From contig JBFFTZ010000138.1 of NCBI GenBank assembly GCA_041571575.1, positions 1 through 6,997 on the forward strand: DNA of 6,997 nucleotides, given 5' to 3'. The notes under the pieces were generated by a model. It was not told where the DNA came from. It saw only the letters and a program-made list of their open reading frames with translations, and ran no database searches. The position numbers and the translations under genes were made by a program. This stretch comes from CAKZML01 sp041571575 (GTDB lineage Bacteria > Pseudomonadota > Gammaproteobacteria > Steroidobacterales > BM003). This document shows, piece by piece, positions 1 to 6,007 of this stretch (positions within the stretch are counted from its first letter, which is position 1; every line of letters starts with the position of its first letter).

Positions 1-3000
1 AATCACCAGGTCCGGCCTCAAAATACGGTTAGGCGGAATTGAGACGACTTCCGACGGAATGCCCGCCGAGGCCAGGTCTTCGTAGCGATCCGAGTGTGAC
101 GTCGGTTGGTCAGGATTGTTGGGGTCATCATTGGTGCTGTCGTTGTTGCGCACGGCAAACCCATTTTCCAGGCGCACGGAATACAGTCTGCCTGTTCCTT
201 CCGATGGCGAACAAGCATACGCTGCTGATGCGCCCCGGGGTATGTAGGTGGTCAGGTAGACGGCGCCGCCCACGGTAAGCGGCGTGGCCAGGCTTTTCTC
301 CCCGGTTTCCTGAAGCTCGATATACCAGCCGTTGGATAGGTCCGGGTTGGTAGTGCAACTGCCGGATTGCAAGCAGTTATCGGTTACATCTGCCAGGTCG
401 GTGGGCTCCAGCGCCTGGTCGGTTCCACCGCCAACCGCTGTCTGCCTATCCTTGATCGCGTAGATATAGTCCGCGGTCACTCCGCCTTCGCCCAGGGGGT
501 CCGCCCGGTTGCCCGAGCCGAGTACCACGGCATCAAACGCTCCCTGCCCGTCCCTGCTCAGCACGACATCCGGGCGGTGGAAAAAGCGGCGGTCGTTTTC
601 AATACCTCCCGATCCATGGCGCCCCAGCCTGGCCAGTAGTGATAATTTCCAGGCGCTGGTATCGGTTCCGTTAATATCAGCCCGCCAGACGTTGCCGCCG
701 GAATCTCCCACCAGGATACGATCAAGGTAGCCGTCACCATCCATGTCCACCGCCGAGGGCGTTGACGGGATGCTGTCAACCAGATCCGGGTGAACGAAAT
801 GGCTGGCATTGGAGGTGCCGCTGCCGCTGGCTTTCCAGATGAGGTCGCCGGTCTGTGCATTGACCACGAACAGGCTGTTGCCCATGGTGTCATCGGTGCC
901 TACGGTTCCTCGGATATCTTTGTTCGGGTCGTACCCGCCGGAGAAGATCACCACCGGCACCGGGCCGGATGCGCCGGGTATCAGCCCTACCCGGGGTGTG
1001 GAGAATGATAGTCCAAGGTCGTCAAACCCGGGGTCCAGAACGCTGCGATCCGGATTGCCGTTGATGCTCCACAGCAGCTCCGGATTCTCCGGCCGACTAA
1101 TGTCCAGGGCATAGTAGCTGCGACCGCCCCGGCGCAGACCGAAGTACAGGTAGACGCGATCACCGTCGTTAACTTCGATGGTACCGTCCAGGTCCCGGTC
1201 TTCCATGTAGACGGCGGGCGAGCCGTCCACCGTGTAGGGGTGGGTATTGCCGGAGGCGTTGCCACGCAATTGTGGGATGACATCCATGATCCGTTGGGGC
1301 ATGAAGGCCCAGGCTTCGCTGCCGCTTTCCGCGCCAGAAGGACTGGTGTTGCGCAACATGTGCATATAGCCGTCATTGGATGCCACGGCCAGGTAGATGG
1401 CCGGATTCTCCCGGGTGTAGCTCCCCAGGGCGCCGTAGTTGATCGGCAGGGGGCGGGAGTGCAGTGGGTCCCCCATAATCCAGCGCCGGCTTTCGTCGAA
1501 GATGAGGTCATTATCAAGGTCATCAATGTCCAGTCCCCGGGCATACGCGATCAACTCTGATACCTGGGCGGAATCCAGGCTTGAGCCGAATGCGCCGGTC
1601 CCCGGGGCGGCGCCGAGCTTTGTAATAGTTGAGGCGTCCAGGTTCATTGGTGAAAGGCTGTCGGCATCATCGAAAAACACTCGCCGTGTGCTGGACGTGT
1701 TGAAGCTGCCCGGGGATCGGATGGCAAGGGCCGCGCCAGCGCCCCCTCTGGCCACGCCGCGACCGTCTCGACCGGCCACCTCGCCTTCCTGGGTATTAGG
1801 CGGTGGCAAGCTTGCGGGATCGGTCCAGAATGTCAGCGCCTCGAAGCTCAGGCGGCCGTCAGCGGCCACGGCGGCCTGCCCCAGCGCATCCACAAGCCGC
1901 ACATTGGCGCTGGCAGAATCCAGTCCTTCCAGCTTCAGTTTCTTGACGTTGCCCACCCAGTAGGGCTGAGAGTTAGCCTGGAACAGCGCCAGGTATACGT
2001 TGTCCAGTACTTCGGCACGGTTAAAGACATTCACCGGTACCGAGGCCGCGACGAAAGTGGTGCTGACGCTGAGAATCTGTTTGAACACGTCAGTCAGGGT
2101 GCGTACCAGATCTTCCGGATCGTCGCTCAGGGCCAGGGGCTGTCCGGTGTTGCCTGCCTGGGCGTAGCCGATTGTGGTCCGGTTGATCTTGGTGGGGTCG
2201 ACTATGAAATAGGAGGTGACGGATTGTTTGCCGAGGACATCAGGAGCATTCCCAATGCTGCCGTCAGCAACGTCGATGTCGCTGAGAAAATCGATAATGT
2301 CGACAAATCCTGCTCGTGGCCCACCGGTACCGCCTTCAGCCAGGGGGGCGCGAATCGCCGGGTCAGAATCATCTTCCTGACTGGCAACAAAGAACAGCGG
2401 GTTCACGGTGAAAATTTGTGAGCACTCTCCCGCTTCTGCCAATGGTGAAATGTAGGTCTTCTTGTCTTTAAGTTCGATCTCGGTGTCCCAGGCTATGGCC
2501 GGGAAATTTTCGTCCAGATTTTGTTCGGGGTCGCCGGCATAATCCAGGTAGCCATTATGGCCGTTGTAGATGCCCTGGCCGGTCAGGTAGCGGAAGAATT
2601 CGAAGAATAGTTCCTTGCCCTGGTAGGAGTGACTTAAATTACCCTGGGGTAAGGGTATGCTGGCGAGGATATTGTGAAAACGCACTTTGGCGGGGTCATC
2701 TTCACCGGCCTTGAATTCCTGGAAACCCATGGCGATATAGCCGCCGTTGGAGCATCCGCTGCGCTCGCCTGCCGGGCCGGCGCAGTTTGCGCGGTAGTCG
2801 TGGTTTAGCATTAAGCCCACGCGCACCCCCTCCAGGGGGGCCATGACCTTCTTTAGCACTCCCCTGAGAAGATCGAAATAGGTGTAACTGTCCTGGGCGT
2901 CCAGGAAGCCCTCGTCCACCAGGGTCTGACATTCACCGTTCTGACAGACCGTTGACGCCAGATTAGGCCGGTAGTCCAGGGTGAACATGACCATGGGCAG

Positions 3001-3123
3001 GCCGATGTCGGCATCTGCCTCAGCGAAATAGATATCAGTATCGTCGGCTCGGCTGGCCGGCGCAGCGGCCAGGCTAAGCATAAGGGAAATCACGGTTACT
3101 GCTATATTGTGTTTTCTGAGCAT
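1..3123 (-). CDS. pilY1: PilY1, type IV pilus tip adhesin/assembly factor (3' end missing)
   Basis: One reading frame is open without a stop for 1041 codons from the ATG at 3121-3123 to the left edge, so the C-terminus is missing. Characterised PilY1 is roughly 1,160 residues, so about 100 or more are probably lost. Residues 1-26 form a Sec signal peptide: basic start, hydrophobic core, likely cleavage after Ser-Arg-Ala. Residues about 40-360 correspond to the N-terminal von Willebrand A-like region, but its metal-site motif is not canonical (D50-Y-R-P-N). Residues about 545-960 are the PilC/PilY1 beta-propeller, recognised by MGDPLHSRP (550-558), EAWAFMPQ (603-610) and YFGLRRGGRSYYALDI (660-675). 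Calcium-loop-like motifs lie at D535-D543, D642-D653 and D793-D801. The family is exported, sits at the pilus tip with the minor pilins, and acts in adhesion, surface sensing and opposing retraction. The gene is last of the visible operon, 11 bases after pilX. Family identity is very secure; ligand and sensing role are inferred. Confidence 0.95.
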   Translation of the reverse strand, partial: MLRKHNIAVTVISLMLSLAAAPASRADDTDIYFAEADADIGLPMVMFTLDYRPNLASTVCQNGECQTLVDEGFLDAQDSYTYFDLLRGVLKKVMAPLEGVRVGLMLNHDYRANCAGPAGERSGCSNGGYIAMGFQEFKAGEDDPAKVRFHNILASIPLPQGNLSHSYQGKELFFEFFRYLTGQGIYNGHNGYLDYAGDPEQNLDENFPAIAWDTEIELKDKKTYISPLAEAGECSQIFTVNPLFFVASQEDDSDPAIRAPLAEGGTGGPRAGFVDIIDFLSDIDVADGSIGNAPDVLGKQSVTSYFIVDPTKINRTTIGYAQAGNTGQPLALSDDPEDLVRTLTDVFKQILSVSTTFVAASVPVNVFNRAEVLDNVYLALFQANSQPYWVGNVKKLKLEGLDSASANVRLVDALGQAAVAADGRLSFEALTFWTDPASLPPPNTQEGEVAGRDGRGVARGGAGAALAIRSPGSFNTSSTRRVFFDDADSLSPMNLDASTITKLGAAPGTGAFGSSLDSAQVSELIAYARGLDIDDLDNDLIFDESRRWIMGDPLHSRPLPINYGALGSYTRENPAIYLAVASNDGYMHMLRNTSPSGAESGSEAWAFMPQRIMDVIPQLRGNASGNTHPYTVDGSPAVYMEDRDLDGTIEVNDGDRVYLYFGLRRGGRSYYALDISRPENPELLWSINGNPDRSVLDPGFDDLGLSFSTPRVGLIPGASGPVPVVIFSGGYDPNKDIRGTVGTDDTMGNSLFVVNAQTGDLIWKASGSGTSNASHFVHPDLVDSIPSTPSAVDMDGDGYLDRILVGDSGGNVWRADINGTDTSAWKLSLLARLGRHGSGGIENDRRFFHRPDVVLSRDGQGAFDAVVLGSGNRADPLGEGGVTADYIYAIKDRQTAVGGGTDQALEPTDLADVTDNCLQSGSCTTNPDLSNGWYIELQETGEKSLATPLTVGGAVYLTTYIPRGASAAYACSPSEGTGRLYSVRLENGFAVRNNDSTNDDPNNPDQPTSHSDRYEDLASAGIPSEVVSIPPNRILRPDLVI

Positions 3124-3130
3124 TGGTCTG

Positions 3131-3136
3131 TCCCTT
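3131..3136 (-). promoter_or_regulatory. Ribosome binding site of pilY1
   Basis: On the minus strand AAGGGA lies 7 bases before the pilY1 ATG and overlaps the pilX TAA stop (3135-3137). Ribosomes ending pilX would finish on top of this site, consistent with coupled translation. It supports the ATG at 3123, which also gives a proper signal peptide. Confidence 0.65.
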
Positions 3137-3635
3137 AGTTGGTCGGAACCAGGACAAGGACGCCTTCGCTGATGCTATAGCTTCCCTGCCCCTGTGCTGC
3201 GTTATCGTAGGAGGCGTTAACCTCGAAGGCCGCCGCCATGAACTTGTCTGCACTTGAGCTGATGCCGCGCGGCGGAGGACGCAGGGCCGGTCCCAGGCGT
3301 CGGACACTGGCCCGCATGACGTTCCCGGTCACGTGGCTGGCAATGAAGGGCTCGGTAATCTGCAAAGTTTCTTCGTTACAGCCCGTACCGCCACCGGGGG
3401 TGCAAATAACATAGTCCACGCCTCCGGAAACCGGGGTGCTCGTCGGGGTGCCAATAATGGCGTCTGCCAGTGCCTGGGCGCCGTTAAACGCCTGGGTTAC
3501 GCTTTCCTGGTTGCGCGCCATGTTCAACTCCATGGTGCTGACTCGCATAGCAGAAAGGCTGAGCAGGGTGATGATCACCAGCATAATCAATACGGTGACC
3601 AGGGCGACGCCGGATTGGAAGCGTGCGAATTTCAT
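3135..3635 (-). CDS. pilX: PilX, type IV pilus minor pilin
   Basis: The 166-residue protein begins with a short basic type III (prepilin) leader, MKFARFQSG, cut by the prepilin peptidase PilD after G9. A hydrophobic helix follows at about residues 10-30, then a small periplasmic domain with Cys78 and Cys86. The start of the mature protein, VALVTVLIML, fits the PilX N-terminal family: it has Thr at mature position 5 where most pilins have Glu. PilX joins FimU/FimT, PilV, PilW and PilY1 in the inner-membrane complex that primes pilus assembly. The ATG at 3633-3635 was chosen because it gives a correct leader, follows the pilW stop by one base, and has TGGGA 7 bases upstream. A longer frame from 3761 would run deep into pilW and put the leader 42 residues in. 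The C-terminal part (FEVNASYDN...) resembles other PilX proteins; no other identity is likely. Confidence 0.9.
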   Translation of the reverse strand: MKFARFQSGVALVTVLIMLVIITLLSLSAMRVSTMELNMARNQESVTQAFNGAQALADAIIGTPTSTPVSGGVDYVICTPGGGTGCNEETLQITEPFIASHVTGNVMRASVRRLGPALRPPPRGISSSADKFMAAAFEVNASYDNAAQGQGSYSISEGVLVLVPTN

Positions 3636-3636
3636 G

Positions 3637-4638
3637 TCAATTTCCCATTCTGCGAAGGTTTCGCAGGTTTCTGACGATAACGGTGGTGGTGAATACTCGT
3701 CGGTAGAACGCGTCATTGGGCGTGTAGGCCGCAGAGTTGCCCAATTGATAGGTCTTGTCATTGACGTAGCCGGGAGTCGCTTCCACGCTGCGGACCAGCA
3801 GGCTTATTTTCGCCGAGATGATGCTGCCGTATTCACTGGGTATCGGGGCATCGGTGAAACGATCTACCGAGCCATTTCCATTGATGTCCAGTCCGTACTC
3901 GATTTGCATGTCCTCGACGCCCTCGGCCAGGCAGTCTGAGGCCAGCCCGCCCGCCATCGAAGCATCCATGATTTTACGACACAGGGTAGGGGTGTTGTCC
4001 CCAGCCACCTGGGCGAAATTGCGCACGTAATAGATTGCCGGTGCGTACTCCCAGTCTTCGAACGGTGCCGGTATGTCTACCGAGGGACTGGCGGGCATAG
4101 GCTCCTGATATATCATCCCGACGGTACCATTGGTGCGCAGGTAGGTCTTGCCGATATCCCGTGCCGTAGCGGGACCGCCTCGCAGATGCTTGATTGCGAC
4201 CACATCGCTGCCGTCCTTGATTTCCGACGCATTCAGACAGGTATGGGCCCCGTTGGCGATAGCGCCGCTGGCATTGTCCGTCTGCACCAGGCTGATATGG
4301 GCTCCGTTGTCCGGGTCGAATTGCCTGAGCAGCCAGTTGTTATAGCTGATGCCGTTTGGGCCGCAGTCCGTGGCGATAAGGGTCGTCGCTTCCAATTCAA
4401 CCGCAGAAGGTGCCAGCAAGTCGCCCAGGAAACCGGCCATACTCAATTCCCTGGCGACGGTTTCCAGAGCGAAACGCCCGTCTTCCTGCAACCTGGCGAT
4501 GCGCTCATTCTGGGAGAAACTGACCCGGGTTTGCGAGAACAGCGTTACCACTGCACCCAGCAGTAGCAGGCCCAGGGTCATGGCAATCATCAGTTCAATC
4601 AGCGAAAATCCTGCGTTCGCCCGAGCAATGGTACGCAT
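3637..4638 (-). CDS. pilW: PilW, type IV pilus minor pilin
   Basis: The 333-residue prepilin has the leader MRTIARANAG cut after G10, then FSLIELMIAMTLGLLLL with the conserved Glu at mature position 5 (E15) and a membrane helix to about residue 34. Residues 45-70 continue the amphipathic pilin helix (RLQEDGRFALETVAREL). The long C-terminal domain has the PilW-typical stretch EGVEDMQIEYGLD (239-251) and ends with RRVFTTTVIVRNLRNLRR (313-330). D251-I-N-G-N-G-S-V-D259 looks like a calcium-binding loop. Cysteines are at 92, 134, 220 and 236. PilW is a core minor pilin of the priming complex that lies under PilY1 at the pilus tip. The ATG at 4636-4638 directly abuts the pilV TAG stop and is preceded by AGGGG at an 8-base spacing, so the start is secure. 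Length is normal for the family. Confidence 0.95.
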   Translation of the reverse strand: MRTIARANAGFSLIELMIAMTLGLLLLGAVVTLFSQTRVSFSQNERIARLQEDGRFALETVARELSMAGFLGDLLAPSAVELEATTLIATDCGPNGISYNNWLLRQFDPDNGAHISLVQTDNASGAIANGAHTCLNASEIKDGSDVVAIKHLRGGPATARDIGKTYLRTNGTVGMIYQEPMPASPSVDIPAPFEDWEYAPAIYYVRNFAQVAGDNTPTLCRKIMDASMAGGLASDCLAEGVEDMQIEYGLDINGNGSVDRFTDAPIPSEYGSIISAKISLLVRSVEATPGYVNDKTYQLGNSAAYTPNDAFYRRVFTTTVIVRNLRNLRRMGN

Positions 4639-5220
4639 CTAGATTGCCCCTATGAATGTGGTGATTGTGAGAACCCGGCGAAGGCTGTCACCATCTCCGT
4701 AGAGGCCCAGGCCTAATCCGCAGGCCGAGTCGGCCGGTGATTCCAGTTCCGCGCTGCCTCGCCAGGCAATAACAATACTGTATGTTCCGCTTCCGCCAGG
4801 CGGGCCCGAGATACACGCCGTTGCGCTGGCAAGTCCGCCGGTTGCTACGCCGCCCCGTTGCTCATCCTGGCCGTCCAGTTCTTGCTCAAAGCTCCACAGG
4901 TGGTAGGCGCTTAACTCGGTCGGCAGGCAGTTCGCTGCGGCACAGTCTGCTGCGGGCGCTGAACCCAGGCTGCCACCCCCCAGGTTGCCTGCTGCTACGT
5001 AGCTATCGAGAGCGGTCTGGTTGACTCGCATACGTTCCAGCATGCCGTGGGCGAGCACTGCAGCAGTCGAGCGCTGCAGGGCCTCGTAATTGGCCCGCTT
5101 GGATGTGATTTGCATCGAAGCCAGGCCCAGGAGGCCGATAGAAAAAATCAATATGGAAATAAGGATTTCCAGTAAAGTGGCGCCCCACTGGGTGCTTCGG
5201 TGTCGCTCGGGGATCAGCAT
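4639..5220 (-). CDS. pilV: PilV, type IV pilus minor pilin
   Basis: The 193-residue prepilin has the leader MLIPERHRSTQWG cut after G13, then ATLLEILISILIFSIGLLGL with Glu at mature position 5 (E18) and a transmembrane helix. The globular domain shows PilV features: LERMRVNQ at 61-68, the LWSFEQEL stretch at 108-115, and SGTYSIVIAWRG at 144-155. Four cysteines (93, 98, 136, 167) could form two disulfides once exported. PilV is one of the core minor pilins that, with PilW, PilX and the FimU/FimT pilin, nucleates pilus assembly at the inner membrane. The ATG start (5218-5220) lies inside the end of fimT, giving a 7-base overlap (ATGCTGA), and GGGAG sits 9 bases upstream at 5230-5234. This is consistent with translational coupling. 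Identity is secure from leader, motifs and position. Confidence 0.93.
   Translation of the reverse strand: MLIPERHRSTQWGATLLEILISILIFSIGLLGLASMQITSKRANYEALQRSTAAVLAHGMLERMRVNQTALDSYVAAGNLGGGSLGSAPAADCAAANCLPTELSAYHLWSFEQELDGQDEQRGGVATGGLASATACISGPPGGSGTYSIVIAWRGSAELESPADSACGLGLGLYGDGDSLRRVLTITTFIGAI
4647..4651 (-). promoter_or_regulatory. Ribosome binding site of pilW
   Basis: AGGGG on the minus strand, 8 bases before the pilW ATG and inside the last codons of pilV. It confirms the pilW start directly after the pilV stop codon. Confidence 0.6.
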
Positions 5221-5777
5221 GCCGGTGCGCTCCCATCATCCTGGGTACTTGATGTTCGTGGGCGACCGGATGGGGACAGGATGATTGCCTTGCCATGAGC
5301 AGCACCGCGGGAATCACAGACCATGAATTGACCGTTGCCGGCGACGACCGGCAGCGTGACGCGGCCATTCGCTGCAAAGGTCAGTGCCGAACCGAAGTCG
5401 GGGCTGCTTATGTTAATTCGTTCAAGTTTGCCCCGGGCGCGTAACAGGGTCTCGCCGCCATCAAGGTTCTGGTTTCCGTTGTCGTCCGCGAAAGTTATCC
5501 AGCCGGCTGACCAGTCGGCGCCGCTGCAACTTGCCTGGTCCTGGCTGGCGCAGACGGTAACAAGGCTGTTGCGGGTCACGGCGGTGCTGCGGGCGCCCTG
5601 CAGGGCGGCGATGAATTCGTTGGTGGCAGAAACCTGCCGGTTATTCAGCAGCAGGTTATTAAAGCCAGGAACGGCGATGCCCAACAGTACGCCCAGTACT
5701 GCAATGGCCACCACCAACTCAAGCAATGTGACGCCAGATTGGCTATTTAGAATTTTCAAAGGATCCAGATCACGCAA
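5214..5777 (-). CDS. fimT: FimT/FimU (GspH-type) type IV pilus minor pilin
   Basis: The 187-residue prepilin has a 15-residue leader ending SQSG, then VTLLELVVAIAVLGVLLGIAVPGF with Glu at mature position 5 (E20). The domain has GspH/FimT hallmarks: helix AALQGARSTAVTRN (57-70), VTVCASQD (73-80), a WSAGWITFAD stretch (89-98), LTFAANGRVT (132-141) and VCDSRGAAHGKAII (153-166). It ends with SGRPR and a terminal Cys187; other cysteines are at 76, 84 and 154. By position, first in the operon ahead of pilV, it corresponds to Pseudomonas FimU. By its GRxR motif (171-174) it resembles the DNA-binding FimT of naturally transformable species, so the symbol is a choice between the two names. The start is TTG at 5775-5777: an in-frame TAA lies 30 bases before it with no ATG between, and a strong AAGGAAGG sits 5 bases upstream. 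Confidence 0.92.
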   Translation of the reverse strand: MRDLDPLKILNSQSGVTLLELVVAIAVLGVLLGIAVPGFNNLLLNNRQVSATNEFIAALQGARSTAVTRNSLVTVCASQDQASCSGADWSAGWITFADDNGNQNLDGGETLLRARGKLERINISSPDFGSALTFAANGRVTLPVVAGNGQFMVCDSRGAAHGKAIILSPSGRPRTSSTQDDGSAPAC

Positions 5778-5782
5778 AATTA

Positions 5783-5790
5783 CCTTCCTT
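5783..5790 (-). promoter_or_regulatory. Strong Shine-Dalgarno that fixes the TTG start of fimT
   Basis: AAGGAAGG on the minus strand ends 5 bases before the TTG at 5777. With the in-frame upstream stop and no in-frame ATG or GTG nearby, this site decides in favour of the TTG start and the 15-residue prepilin leader. The strong site may offset the weak start codon. Confidence 0.7.
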
Positions 5791-5826
5791 AATTCATAAT
5801 TCGGTTACTTATGTAAAACCCTGTCT

Positions 5827-5846
5827 TCCGCTTTCTGGCCAGCGGA
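5827..5846. repeat. Small inverted repeat upstream of fimT
   Basis: TCCGCT (5827-5832) and AGCGGA (5841-5846) are exact reverse complements separated by 8 bases. In a fimT leader RNA they could form a 6-bp hairpin about 50 bases before the TTG start. There is no T-run directly after the stem in either direction, so it is not a standard terminator. It could be a leader-RNA structure or chance. Confidence 0.3.
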
Positions 5847-5887
5847 TTCGACTTCACCAAACTACGTTCTAATCAGAATCGTTGCAT

Positions 5888-5935
5888 ATTATCTTTGTAG
5901 TCCAGAATCATTCCCAATACCGCCAGTAATATCAA
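5888..5935 (-). promoter_or_regulatory. Candidate sigma-70 promoter region for the minor-pilin operon
   Basis: Two overlapping sigma-70-like pairs can be read on the minus strand in the only sizeable gap upstream of fimT. One is TTGATA (5930-5935), a 17-base spacer, and AATGAT (5907-5912). The other is TTGGGA (5912-5917), an 18-base spacer, and GATAAT (5888-5893). Each has one box with 5 of 6 and one with 4 of 6 consensus matches, so neither stands out. Either would give a leader of roughly 100-125 bases. Position supports a promoter here; the exact choice is uncertain. No sigma-54 type -24/-12 element was found. Confidence 0.35.
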
Positions 5936-6007
5936 GTAACCATGGTGCAAAGTGAGAACTACGTCTCTAACTACCTTCTAAAGGGGCTGAGGCAGTGTAT
6001 TCCGGCG

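Noticed and set aside
987..1544. A 185-codon minus-strand frame inside pilY1
   Set aside because: It is a shifted frame of pilY1, rich in Thr, Pro and Trp with no family features. The pilY1 frame through the same bases carries conserved propeller motifs.
1439..1963. A 174-codon plus-strand frame
   Set aside because: Antisense to pilY1, low complexity (Ser/Pro/Arg/Ala), with no domain or convincing ribosome binding site.
1..3123. Possible broken or frameshifted pilY1
   Set aside because: I read all 1041 codons in frame and found no stop; family motifs occur in order from signal peptide to propeller. It is only cut by the window edge.
3636..3761. An upstream ATG that would extend PilX by 42 residues
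   Set aside because: The extension is pilW sequence in another frame and would bury the prepilin leader, which must be N-terminal. The ATG at 3635 has its own ribosome binding site.
3436..3939. A 167-codon plus-strand frame across pilX and pilW
   Set aside because: It spans two well-supported genes on the opposite strand and has no recognisable features.
5874..5909. Short direct repeats in the intergenic gap (CAGAATC at 5874 and 5903; AACTACGT at 5860 and 5957)
   Set aside because: Seven- and eight-base repeats are expected by chance in a region of this length, and no third copy or regular spacing was seen.
5912..5926. Possible sigma-54 promoter (TGGCGGTATTGGGA on the minus strand)
   Set aside because: A -24 like GG is present but the -12 GC does not occur at the required spacing.
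5985..6007. Terminator after the saccharopine dehydrogenase-like gene
   Set aside because: No stem of useful length followed by a T-run could be found after the TAG at 6008.
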